Assembly: GCA_033239005.1 (NCBI GenBank)
Contig: BSQZ01000069.1
Span: 624,501 to 688,500 of the forward strand
DNA from: Lamellibrachia satsuma
Taxonomy: Eukaryota; Annelida; Polychaeta; Sabellida; Siboglinidae
Length of the DNA stretch: 64,000 bases
Direction: 5' to 3'
The notes under the pieces are model-generated. The model had not been told where the DNA came from. It saw nothing but the letters and a program-made list of their open reading frames with translations, and did not search any database. Positions 1 through 11,700 of the stretch are shown here, piece after piece; positions within the stretch are counted from its first letter, which is position 1; the number at the start of each line of letters is the position of its first letter. A program made the translations under genes and the position numbers.

Positions 1-622
1 CATGACTTTTGTTTCGCTGACTTGATTGGGTGATTCCTCTGCAAAACAGTTCCCAGACACCATAATAACAACTTTCTTACAAACTGACTAACAGGAGACC
101 CTGTCGTGTTTTACCCACAACTTTGGTAATATGATGTGTCATGAATAAAGGATATTGTGACTTTGGACCTTTTTTTATTTAAATGGGATTATTATTTAAA
201 TTAAATTGATAGTAGCTGGGTGAATTTACTGCAATGAATGCAAATTTAAATGTAATGACTCTTAAATTGGGATGTTTATTATCCAATTTTGTAATAAAGA
301 AACTGTAGACATTGTTGTGTGTGTCATACTTAAACTGTACACTTTAAGCTGTTAACTTATTTTAGTGTTGGCAATTTATGTGAACTTACTACAGACAAGT
401 TGCATTAGACTTTATCAAAGAGTCAATGACGAAGACCATCACATATTTTATAAGGCCACTCTGAGAGTCTGCATGATTTACAATGTCTGGTGGTGGTATT
501 GACTTTTATTTCTATTAATAAATGTTTCTTGTTGGATTTATAAAAATTGTTTTAAATTGTTTCCCTCCAGGCATGGCATTTATTCACAATTATTCTAGTT
601 TGCATCAAAACATAAAAAAATC
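1..622. other. Presumed AGFG intron, no gene seen
   Basis: AT-rich sequence without a convincing exon. The AGFG zinc-finger exons that must precede 5506 were looked for here and in 1025-5005 and not found, so the gene begins left of the window. The first ~25 bases resemble the right end of the TTAA element at 7701-8175 (both read CATGACTTT followed by TTCGC), so another copy may be cut by the window edge. Confidence 0.4.
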
Positions 623-1024
623 CCATCAATAGGACATTGTTGTACTGTAATTTGTAAATAATCCTTATCGCCATCAATAGGACATTGTTGTACTGTAATT
701 TGTAAATAATCCTTATCGCCATCAATAGGACATTGTTGTACTGTAATTTGTAAATAATCCTTATCGCCATCAATAGGACATTGTTGTACTGTAATTTGTA
801 AATAACCCTTATCGCCATCAATAGGACATTGTTGTAGTGTAATTTGTAAATAATCCTTATCGCCATCAATAGGACATTGTTGTAGTGTAATTTGTAAATA
901 ATCCTTATCGCCATCAATAGGACGTTGTTGTACTGTAATTTGTAAATAATCCTTATCGCCATCAATAGGACATTGTTGTACTGTAATTTGTAAATAATCC
1001 TTATCGCCTTCAATAGGACGTTGT
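623..1024. repeat. 48-bp minisatellite, about 8 copies
   Basis: Tandem copies of a 48-bp unit beginning CCATCAATAGGACATTG, with few substitutions. Because 48 is divisible by three, one minus-strand frame stays open through the array and reads a 16-residue period (MAIRIIYKLQYNNVLL). That is a by-product of period length, not evidence of a gene. It lies in the presumed upstream AGFG intron. Confidence 0.95.
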
Positions 1025-1279
1025 GCTGGAAGTAATCCTTATGATCATTAATAAATATGTACCCACGTATTTACGTTTATGTTATAACTAGCCGAGTTGC
1101 ATTTTTAATATACAAACCATCCCCGTGGACCCCTGGCATATCTACACTTCATCCACATACAGGCGAAACTGGCAGAGATGTGAAGTAACATACAGAGCCA
1201 CAAACTACTTTATAGTATAGAAGCAGTTGGATGTTGTCCAGACATATTTCTACCACAACTCTCGTTCATCAGATGAACT

Positions 1280-1832
1280 TCTCCAGCCCAGCATGCCCAT
1301 CTCTCCAGCCCACCATGCCCATCTCTCCAGCCCACCATACCTGTCTCTCCAGCCCACCATGCCTGTCTCTCCAGCCCACCATGCCTGTCTCTCAAGCCCA
1401 CCATGCCTGTCTCTCCAGCCCACCATGCCTGTCTCTCCAGCCCACCATGCCTGTCTCTCCAACCCACCATGCCTGTCTCTCCAGCCCACCACGCCTGTCT
1501 CTCCAGCCCACCATGCCTGTCTCTCCAGCCCACCATGCCTGTCTCTCCAGCCCACCATGCCTGTCTCTCCAGCCCACCACGCCTGTCTCTCCAGCCCACC
1601 ATGCCCATCTCTCCAGCCCACCATGCCTGTCTCTCCAGCCCACCATGCCTGTCTCTCCAGCCCACCATGCCTGTCTCTCCAGCCCACCATGCCTGTCTCT
1701 CCAGCCCACCATGCCTGTCTCTCCAGCCCACCACGCCTGTCTCTCCAGCCCACCATGCCCATCTCTCCAGCCCACCATGCCTGTCTCTCCAGCCCACCAC
1801 GCCCATCTCTCCAGCCCACCACGCCTGTCCTT
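1280..1832. repeat. 22-bp minisatellite, about 25 copies
   Basis: Tandem copies of ATGCCTGTCTCTCCAGCCCACC with C/T and A/G variants. Several frames on both strands stay open because the unit lacks stop codons and 22 is not a multiple of three. The plus strand is pyrimidine-rich and carries CTCTCCAG in each unit, which resembles a splice acceptor in the direction of AGFG transcription. Confidence 0.95.
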
Positions 1833-1952
1833 CCGATGGAGGACACCTGCCATGTACGGACACTTGCTTGGGTACAGATGTGTCCATAAAAGACTGTTGT
1901 ATCTCCGCAGTGTGTATCTTCTTAGATAATGTAAATACACAACATTGTTACG

Positions 1953-1986
<34 letters not shown>

Positions 1987-2260
1987 GCTCTTCTCTTTTT
2001 CCCTGAAGTCCGGGGTTAATAACACGGCCATCGATTCTTGTTTTTCCTTCTTCTTCGTCACTGCCGTCTCCACCAACCGCCTCCACTCCATCCATCCATT
2101 GCTCTCATTCTCCACTCCCGCCAAATCTCTCTTCATGCAGTCCTCCCATCTTGGTCTTCCTCTTCTCCTTCTACCCTCCCCTCTAAGGGCATCCACTATC
2201 TTCGTCAACTGTTCCCCTTCCATTATTTCCATATGTCCATCCCACTTTAACTGGCTTCCT
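1953..2260 (-). mobile_element. LINE 3' end with (AAC)n tail
   Basis: The minus strand encodes the end of a non-LTR retrotransposon ORF2. It has a basic GRRRRGRPRWEDC motif followed by WRRLVETAV, a common C-terminal signature of LINE reverse-transcriptase proteins. It stops shortly before a simple repeat (TTG on plus, AAC on minus, 1953-1987) that serves as the 3' tail. It is heavily 5'-truncated and not functional. Confidence 0.75.
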
Positions 2261-2602
2261 CCTGAAACTCTCTTTCATAATTGTAATATGAAAAATCACC
2301 TCCTTGATTGGTATCAGGCCACTAATCTAATATATTACTTCTCTCAAATCAAACTATGAAAAAAATAATGATGAACAGGCCCATAAAATGCAGATAATCC
2401 GACGAAGTACCAAAACTCGATCCTTTTTCCTAAATGAACACATAAAATGCAGTAAAAAACCTAGTGAGTCATCTTGAAGCTTATGACGTTCGGCTGTTGC
2501 TTGCCAGGCTGCCAGACGTGATCTATACGATCACAGGCAGTTATGTTGAATGTTGCTTGACTGAACTCATAGCTGAGTCACAGTATGTGTGGCTGTGTAT
2601 AT

Positions 2603-2989
2603 CAGGGTTGGATTCAGTTACAGTAGTCAGTTATAATTACACAGCATGATAAAAACTGTATTAAATAAATTTTACAATTACAACACTTAAACAAATAATA
2701 TCATATTAAATTGCTTAAGGAAATTAATAGCAATTACTTTAATAAACAAATTATAATGCTTCGTAAAGGGTCAGTTGGGCTAATTACACTATAAAGGAAT
2801 ATTACACGGACCAGAGCTGCTCATATTTAGGCAGGGTTTTAGATGAATTCATGCAACTTTAAGCCAGGGTGAGGTTAAAGTACAATGGTCAGTTACAGTT
2901 GCACAAAAAAACTCAGTTACAGTGTTCTAAAAAATCATTTACAACATAATTGTAAATATTTACATATTTTACAATTGAACCCAACCCTG
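2603..2989. mobile_element. hAT-like MITE, CAGGGTTGG ends
   Basis: A 387-bp element with terminal inverted repeats: left CAGGGTTGGATTCAGTTAC, right end reading CAGGGTTGGGTTCAATTG on the other strand. The interior is AT-rich with TTACAATT-type motifs. The 8 bases outside each end (GTGTATAT, GTTTGTTT) agree at only five positions, so a target duplication is doubtful. The ends resemble the better-preserved element at 58178-59008. Confidence 0.6.
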
Positions 2990-3254
2990 GTTTGTTTACT
3001 GTTAAACCTTGCATACACTCCTGACGTGACACAGTGCTGTTGTGTCAACTGGTGTCATTGGTAGTAACTCAGTGTTTGGTTGCCACATACTTCATGACGT
3101 GTCCAGGTGAGAGAGAAATTGATGACAGTTTTGTAAAGAAATATTCTATTCCAGTACATGTACACAATATGGGTGGATATAAGATTTTTCATTAATGTTT
3201 AGTGGTGTTATTACATATATATTCACTAGGTTACTTAAAGGTGCTTAATCAGTT

Positions 3255-3690
3255 CGTTTTTTTGCTAGACTCAATTAAAATTAATTTTACAAAAAACCAA
3301 ACCTACATTATTATCCACTGCAACATGCTAGCTTATTTGTGCAACTTTTGTGTGTAGTTTTTTTGTGAAATCATCAGACATACTATTAAATTAGTTAATG
3401 CTTGTTCAAGCATTAACTGAAGTGAAAATAGAATTGCTGAAAAATCATGATTTTCTTCCTTGGTGAAATTTTGTCACTTCATCATGTGCATGGGGAGAGG
3501 ATGGAAGTCACGCCACAGGATATCTATTTTGATCCTTACTAGATCTAACAACTAAAGTCAGTTCTTTCGATGATTTGAAAACTGAAATAGATATTCCTTT
3601 ATTAAATCGACTGTGGATGTTACATAAACTATTCACACACTACATATTTGGACACCATTGAACTAAATTTGCGATAGGCTAAATCAGTTG
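3255..3690. repeat. Dispersed repeat with hairpin
   Basis: Contains stretches found again in the window. The segment with ATCCACTGCAACATGCTAGC and CATCAGACATACT recurs near 5800-5930 and partly near 35700-35840. The segment ACTATTCACACAC with GGCTAAATCAGTTGAGG recurs in both orientations (9195-9290, 32460-32552, 45870-45965, 59160-59225). It also holds a near-perfect hairpin at 3393-3418 with 12-bp arms (AGTTAATGCTTG). It is probably a remnant of a short non-autonomous transposon. Confidence 0.55.
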
Positions 3691-3710
3691 AGGAAACAGT
3701 TTTACAGCAA

Positions 3711-3826
3711 CATAATTTGCAACCACAATCAAGAGTATCATCACCCAACCTAGTGGCTTCCTCAGAATTTGCAACTACAATCAAGAGTATCATCACCCAC
3801 CCCAGTGGCTTCCTCAGAATTTGATC
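3711..3826. repeat. 58-bp direct duplication
   Basis: Two adjacent copies of a 58-bp segment starting TTTGCAACCACAATCAAGAG and ending near GTGGCTTCCTCAGAA. The same sequence occurs as the arm of the TTAA element at 7701-8175, so this is a relative of that family. Confidence 0.75.
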
Positions 3827-3829
3827 TAA

Positions 3830-5005
3830 AAGTTGGAGATTCTGGTCAAATACCACCTGCAATTCTTGGAAATTAGTGTAGCTGAGACTTCTGCTGCACC
3901 TTGTTAAGTGTTTCCGACCATTGATCTGCATTTCATGATATATATGGGCCTGCATTTAATAAAAAACATTATGCTAAGATATTGTAGAACTTAGTAACAT
4001 ATCTGCATAAACACATTTTTCAGTCTTTACATGTTCAACTACTAAACTTGTTGTTATTGGACCTAAAGTAGTTTAACCCCTTGTCTCCCGTTGATCTTGT
4101 CATCAGACCTAGTGTAATTTAACCCCTTGCCTACCAGTACTTTTGCCATTGTAGTCCTCACTCACCTATGGCAGTAACAACAGTTCAGGTGTACAACATT
4201 GCAGTTCTATTTAACCCTTATCTGATATCGTTGCACTGTTTGACCTAGCTCTAATCTGTCATTAATCAACCTACAGGTGTTTCTTTCACTAGATGTTAGC
4301 TAGGGCAATGCTGTTCCTGTTAGGAACTAATGACTAATAGTATTATTACTCATAAATTCACTAAGTTATAAGCTATTTTTGTGATATTTGGCAGCTTTCT
4401 AGATTCTTCTTGTATTGCCCATGACTTGAATACAATGATATTGCAGGATTTAAATATATTTGTATTAGCAATTAAGCAATTAAAAAAAATTATATATTGT
4501 AACTTAACCACATTATGTTAAATTTATATAAATTAATAGTCATTTTATATCGCTTTGAAAGCCTTTGATAATAATAACTGTTTTGTAAGCATCATAAAGT
4601 TTTGATACTAAAAATATGTTGATTATAAAGGGTTTATGATAAATGAAGTTATGAAAGGAGGAGTAGCCAGAAGTAAGAGGTGTTTGTATTATCAGAGTTC
4701 ACATATTCTTTTGTGTGGTCACGTTATGACAAATGAGTATCAAAGCGTCCATCCAGTTTGGTGGGACTAGTGATTAATGTGGCTGACTAGTGAGGTTTTT
4801 TTAGCCACTAGGTCAATGGACTAGTGGAAACAAATTAATTTCTAACTGTGTAGTTCAGTTGCAATAAATTATGATTACTAGCAAATCCTACCACGAGATT
4901 ACTTAGTAGTTCGTGTTTACCAAATTTCAGGATACACAACGTTATCACAGAAATATCCATCTATGCCTTTGTACATGGTGCTGCCAGTCAAGAAAAGATA
5001 CATGA
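3830..5005. other. Intronic sequence, nothing recognised
   Basis: AT-rich single-copy-looking DNA in the presumed AGFG intron. A short near-duplicate phrase (TTAACCCCTTG) occurs twice around 4075-4125. No exon or RNA gene was seen. Confidence 0.4.
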
Positions 5006-5262
5006 TGTTGTGAACAATTGTATGTAATTGTTCACATAGTGTTGTGAACAATTGTATGTAATTGTTCACGGTGTTGTGAACAATTGTATGTAATTATTCA
5101 CATAGTGTTGTGAACAATTGTATGTAATTGTTCACATAGTGTTGCGAACAATTGTATGTAATTGTTCACATAGTGTTGCAAACAATTGTATGTAATTGTT
5201 CACATAGTGTTGCGAACAATTGTATGTAATTGTTCACATAGTGTTGCGAACAATTGTACGTA
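5006..5262. repeat. 34-bp palindromic minisatellite, 8 copies
   Basis: Units start at 5006, 5040, 5072, 5106, 5140, 5174, 5208 and 5242. Most units contain the perfect inverted repeat GTGAACAATT / AATTGTTCAC around a six-base centre GTATGT; later units carry GCGAAC or GCAAAC and pair less well. Each unit can fold into a 10-bp hairpin. The array ends 243 bp before AGFG exon A. Confidence 0.95.
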
Positions 5263-5505
5263 ATAATGTAATTCAAGTCAAGGGTAATAATGTAATTCAA
5301 GTCAAGGGTAATAATGGGTTGAATTTTAAAAAAATAGTAGCGTTACATGTTTACTTACATCTGACATCTCCTTGATGAAACTCTGAAAGCTTGACGTCCG
5401 AGAAACAAAGCATCTTTGAGGAGTAACATGATATATGTACTCTGGCTTGTTTGTAGTAAGATAAGTTTGTAGTCCATGCTTTGAATGTGACTGTCTATGT
5501 TACAG

Positions 5506-5757
5506 TTGTGCCGCCGCGTGTGGTTGGGACTACACGACTCACGCTCCCATGTCGAGCCTGACTCCAAGGATGAGATGAAGATCCGAGACTTCATGGCGGC
5601 AAAGTATGAGAAGAAGCGGTGGTACGTCGCACCGACAGAGTCCATGCTCGATGAGGCACGAAAACAGAACACAATCCCGGAGAAGAAACCGGAGCAGACA
5701 CGGCCGCTCCGGACTCTCGGAGGACACATTCCAAACCTCATAGTCCAGTCTAATCAG
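5506..5757 (+). CDS. AGFG1: AGFG exon A (ArfGAP C-terminus)
   Basis: Acceptor TATGTTACAG before 5506, donor CAG|GTCAGT at 5758. Exactly 84 codons, phase 0 at both ends. Encodes LCRRVWLGLHDSRS through RTLGGHIPNLIVQSNQ, matching the region after the zinc finger of AGFG1 where human reads VCKQIWLGLFDDRSS. In the human gene too an exon begins at this place. Confidence 0.92.
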
Positions 5758-8700
5758 GTCAGTTGCCAGTCAGGCATTCAAAGGTTCCTCCTAAATTCAA
5801 TGTTTTCGTTCATCTCGAACATATCTAGTATCCACTACGACGTGCTAGCAAGTCTGTACAAATTTTTTATTAACTTTAGTTTTGTTGAAGTCATCAGACA
5901 AACTGTTAAATTATTTTTGGCCAGGTCCAGGTGGTAAAAATTAATCAGTTAAAGACCGGCTATATATACTATTACATGAAGCTATTCATACTTTCACCAG
6001 TCAATTTCACCACCAATCAAATTCAATTCCTTTGATGATTCTAACAAAAGTACTCACCCCTATTAGACTGGTGTGTGTTACTTGAACTGTTCACAGGCTT
6101 CAGATTTAACAAAAGTACTCACCCCTGTTAAACTGGGGTGTGTTACTTGAACTATTCACAGGCTTCAGATTTAACAAAAATACTCACCTCTGTTAAACTG
6201 GTGCGTGTTATTTGAACTGTTCACAGGCTTCAAATTTGAATATCACTGAACCCGATTCATGATGAACTAAGATAATTGAGGAGGGAGTTTTTACATTATA
6301 GGTACAAAGTCTGAACATTTGTATTGTCAAATCATGTTATACATTTAAAAACTCACCTCTTTCGTGTGGTATATAGCGTATAGCCTAAGAGCTTCAACTC
6401 AAACATTATGCATAACGCAGTTTTTCTTTATCTAACTAACTAACTCATACATTTCTTATAACACACATATTATGTCATGTTTTCACTAATTTTATCACTA
6501 TTTATTCAGCTAGTTTACATTTCCATTTATTATTTACATACATTACAATATAACACTCTTTTTAAAGATGTGCCATGCTTTAAATTTTTTTATTTTATCA
6601 TAATTTGTAAACTAATTAGTCTTAGCACTTATGTATTTTATGTATCTCATAGTGACTCTGGATGGACTTTTGTCTAGATTTACGACGCTTTACAAATTTA
6701 CTTATTATTGTATAACGTAAACTATATCCATACTAATGTCATTGCTCAAGTGTGTTTTAGTGAACTGCAATTTTTTTTATATGGTTTCCATGATTAATAA
6801 AATGAAATTATTATTAATTACAATGTCAGAAATACAATTGTTGATCTGCCAGTAAAATAGTTTCCATTGAGCTGAAAATGGAATATGTGTTCAGTGTTTT
6901 TATTAGAATTTAGACAGCTTTGGACACCAGTATGTGTTCAGTGTTTTTGTTAGAATATAGACAATTTTGGACACCAATATATGTTCAGTGTTTTTGTTAG
7001 AATTTAGACAACTTTGGACACCAATATGTAGGATATGTGCAGAATACTTCGTTCAAGTTACAGCATAGTTATTGAATGCTTTTGTCATAATAACTTACAT
7101 TGGTCAGCAATTAAAAATTTACAATTACAGTTTATGATGTAATATTGATTATTAAATGCAACCTGAATGCTGAGGTATATTGTTATTACTACAGTTGAAG
7201 TCTCTTCATGAATTATATGTTGTCATAGCTTTGTTGCATGTCTTCAGCAGCCTCGTACAGTGGCTGCACCACCACCGCCGGTGCAGGCATCAGCGGTGCA
7301 GTTCTCGAAGCCAGCTGTGCAACCTTCCCAGACTCCCCAGCGATCGGCTACAATGGACCTGCTTGGTGATCTAGGTGGTGACCCATTCGCCAGCCCAGCC
7401 CCAGCCTCCGTGCCTACATCAGGTCTGTTTGCCAGCCCAGTCCCTGCCTCTGTGCCTACATCAGGTCTGTTTGCCAGCCCAGTCCCTGCCTCCGTGCCTA
7501 CATCAGGTCTGTTTGCCAGCCCAGTCCCTGCCTCTGTGCCTACATCAGGTATGTTTGCCAGCCCAACCCCTACCTCCGTGCCTACATCAGGTCTGTTTGC
7601 CAGCCCAGTCCCTGCCTCTGTGCCTACATCAGGTATGTTTGCCAGCCCAGCCCCTACCTCCGTGCCTGCATCAGGTCTGTCCCTAGCAGAGGATGCTTAA
7701 AAGAGAAATTAAACTCATGGTTTGGGGGCAATGCACCTAAAAGATTTAATAAAAACTAACCATTTGCAACTACAATCAAGAATATCACTCCAGTGGTTTA
7801 CTAAAAAAACCTGTTGAACACACAGCATCTTAATTTCATGGGCCACACTATAGTGTTAGATAACCCTGCGTCACTAGTGCCTGTAGTCTGGCAATTTCAC
7901 TCACCAATCTTTCAACCACGATACAATGTTCAAGATTTATGATTTAGTATGTTCTTGGTGATGGTTGCATTGATTTAATAAAACTGCCAGGCGCTTATTG
8001 GTTGCCCTGGTCAACATGTCAGCCACTGTGAAATTTGAGATTTAACCGGAATCTCCCGTTTTTAAAACAAATTCTCAGAAAACCACGAGCATAATTTTTT
8101 ATTGTAGTTGCAAATGGTTAGTTTTTATTAACTCATTTAGGTGCATTGCCACAAATTCATGACTTTCATTTCGCCTTAACTTATCGGCTGTGGGCCACGG
8201 ATTTGTTAGATATGTGACACACTAGTAGACAACGTCAATGTATGGCGCACAATACAGATACGCCATTTCAGCGCGCGTTATTGTCTTCGTCTTGGTCTAA
8301 CAAATCCTTCAAATTATTTAATATGAAATAAATACTATAATTAATCATACTTGATGTACTTGTTGCAGTTGCACAAAAGAAAGAAATTATAATTATATTG
8401 CATAATTTCAAAATTAGAAGCAAATACAGTTACATATACAACATTTTGCTTGTAATTAATTACAGTAATACAGAACTTTATACATAATTGGACCCAGCCC
8501 TGAATCCTGCTACAAAATGTTAATATGTGGGTTCATGAACCTCCTTATGAGACAATTTGCTCATTTGTGTACTATGAGAAATCCAGCAATGTCCCACACA
8601 TGCAGGTACAACTGAGAGACTAAGTTTATTGTCACGCCACTGTCCTACACACCTGCTGAAGGTGAAACCAACGGTGACCTTGACCATCAGTTTGACTTCT

Positions 8701-11700
8701 GTTGCAGCATCAGCCGGGGCAGGAGGGGGCGGTTTTGCTGACTTCGCTAACTTTGATGGAAGTGCCAGCCAGCCGGCCATGACCCCCCACTCTATGGGGC
8801 CAGGTAGGGATATTTCCGAAACGCCCTCTTCTGTGGAACTGTGCTTTCTCTGTATTTCTTATATTTGCAAACACACTCACACGCAGGTATAAATCTCGGT
8901 TATTTTGCAGTTTAATTAAAAATATGCAATCTTGATCTAGTTCTTTCAACTTTTTAAAGTTGCAGTGATGGTAGATTTTCAGTTTAACGCAATATTACAG
9001 AACACACAATGGCTTTTGATATAATGATAGCAATAATGATAGCAATAATGCCCCGACTAGAAACCCTTGAAGTTGCTGTTCGCGGTGCAACAGAAGCTTA
9101 TTTTCTGTTCTTTAAACATCGGCAGTCATGATGTATTTTAGGAAAACATCCAAACTGACTTTTCCAGTTCTGTGTAGCATCAATGCAATTAAACACCCTC
9201 CTCGACTGATTTAGCCCATCACGAATCAGGTTCATTGGTGTTTAAATCTGTAGCTTACGAATAGCTTAAGTAATATGCGTAGTTTAAGAGGGCCTGTTAA
9301 ATTTATCGAAAGAATTTAATTTGATTATTAGAACTTGTAAAAATATGAAAAGCCTTATGCTATAGTGTATAGAGGTGGACTCTAGTGGAGCCACCGCTGC
9401 CTTATGCTATAGTGTATAGACGTGGACTCTAGTGGAGCCACCGCTGCCTTATGCTATAGTGTATAGACGTGGACTCTAGTGGAGCCACCGCTGCCTTATG
9501 CTATAGTGTATAGACGTGGACTCTAGTGGAGCCACCGCTGCCTTATGCTATAGTGTATAGACGTGGACTCTAGTGTGGAGCCACCGCTGCCTTATGCTAT
9601 AGTGTATAGACGTGGACTCTAGTGGAGCCACTGCTGCGTTATGCTATAGTGTATAGAGGTGGACTCTAGTGTGGAGCCACCGCTGCCTTATGCTATAGTG
9701 TATAGAGGTGGACTCTAGTGTGGAGCCACCGCTGCCTTATGCTATAGTGTATAGACGTGGACTCTAGTGGAGCCACTGCTGCGTTATGCTATAGTGTATA
9801 GAGGTGGACTCTATTGTGGAGCCACCGCTGCGTTATGCTATAGTGTATAGACGTGGACTCTAGTGGAGCCACTGCTGCGTTATGCTATAGTGTATAGAGG
9901 TGGACTCTAGTGTGGAGCCACTGCTGCCTTATGCTATAGTGTATAGACGTGGACTCTAGTGGAGCCACTGCTGCGTTATGCTATAGTGTATAGAGGTGGA
10001 CTCTAGTGTGGAGCCACCGCTGCCTTATGCTATAGTGTATAGACGTGGACTCTAGTGGAGCCACCGCTGCGTTATGCTATAGTGTATAGACGTGGACTCT
10101 AGTGGAGCCACTGCTGCGTTATGCTATAGTGTATAGAGGTGGACTCTAGTGTGGAGCCACTGCTGCCTTATGCTATAGTGTATAGAGGTGGACTCTAGTG
10201 GAGCCACTGCTGCCTTATGCTATAGTGTATAGACGTGGACTCTAGTGGAGCCACTGCTGCGTTATGCTATAGTGTATAGAGGTGGACTCTATTGTGGAGC
10301 CACCGCTGCGTTATGCTATAGTGTATAGACGTGGACTCTAGTGGAGCCACTGCTGCGTTATGCTATAGTGTATAGACGTGGACTCTAGTGGAGCCACTGC
10401 TGCGTTATGCTATAGTGTATAGACGTGGACTCTAGTGGAGCCACTGCTGCGTTATGCTATAGTGTATAGACGTGGACTCTAGTGGAGCCACTGCTGCGTT
10501 ATGCTATAGTGTATAGACGTGGACTCTAGTGGAGCCACCGCTGCGTTATGCTATAGTGTATAGACGTGGACTCTAGTGGAGCCACCGCTGCGTTATGCTA
10601 TAGTGTATAGACGTGGACTCTAGTGGAGCCACTGCTGCGTTATGCTATAGTGTATAGAGGTGGACTCTATTGTGGAGCCACCGCTGCGTTATGCTATAGT
10701 GTATAGACGTGGACTCTAGTGGAGCCACTGCTGCGTTATGCTATAGTGTATAGAGGTGGACTCTAGTGTGGAGCCACCGCTGCCTTATGCTATAGTGTAT
10801 AGACGTGGACTCTAGTGGAGCCACCGCTGCGTTATGCTATAGTGTATAGAGGTAGACTCTATTGTGGAGCCACCGCTGCCATTTTTCACCGAATTTTGAC
10901 TGGGGCCAGTCATAAATAATTTAATAATTCGTCCGATGATTTCAAAACAAGATGAGCGAAAAATCTAATTTGCGAAAGCAGGTTTAGTGGCAGCACAATT
11001 TATGTACCACAAAAAGATCGAAAATGAACAAAATTATAATCAGTTGTACTTTTTATTCATTTACCTGTCTTCTTTGCAGGGCTCACACCTGTGGTACCAT
11101 CTGGCATGGCAGCGCCCTCTAGTGATGGCGGATTTGGTGCATTCTCTGCATCTCCAATGTCGACGACAACAACATCCAGTGCGAATGTGGCACCCCCTTC
11201 TGGTGGTGGGGACAAATACGCCGCGCTTGCTGACCTGGACAGTGTGTTTGGGGCGACCTCTAGCAGCTTACCTGTGAACTGGGACTCGAGCTTCGGTGGC
11301 GGCGGTCGGGAATCATGGGCTGGCGGTGGGGCGCCCAGCAATGGGGTGACTGCTTCTACCCCTGCTACGGGTGCGGTTCTCTCTTCCTTCTTGGGTGCAC
11401 TTGCTGGGACAAGGGGAATATTGTGGGACATGTCATGCTAAATTTGGTCTGGAGCTAAACTCCCCCTTGAATAACATAGTTTTGTCTACCAAAGGTAGTC
11501 CTTTGACTTCAAATTGAGAAGTTTTCATCACAGGAAAAATTAAACAAAGTAAATACAAGATATAAGTGTACAATTAACCAATATATACATCATTATGATA
11601 CAGTGTATTATAGTGTTTATAGAACTGCTTAGCACCCACAAAAGTTAAATGCGATAAACCGGGATTATATTATGTCATATGAGCACTTTCGTGCACAACG

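Noticed and set aside
552..1013. 153-codon minus-strand open frame with a 16-residue period
   Set aside because: Produced by a 48-bp minisatellite without stops; no start context, no splice sites, no resemblance.
1210..2359. Long overlapping open frames on both strands (up to 318 codons)
   Set aside because: All run through the 22-bp minisatellite, whose unit lacks stops in several frames; the 3' part is a LINE end and a (TTG)n tract.
5006..5262. CRISPR-like regular repeat array
   Set aside because: No unique spacers; the repeats are contiguous tandem units, as are all other regular arrays in this eukaryotic window.
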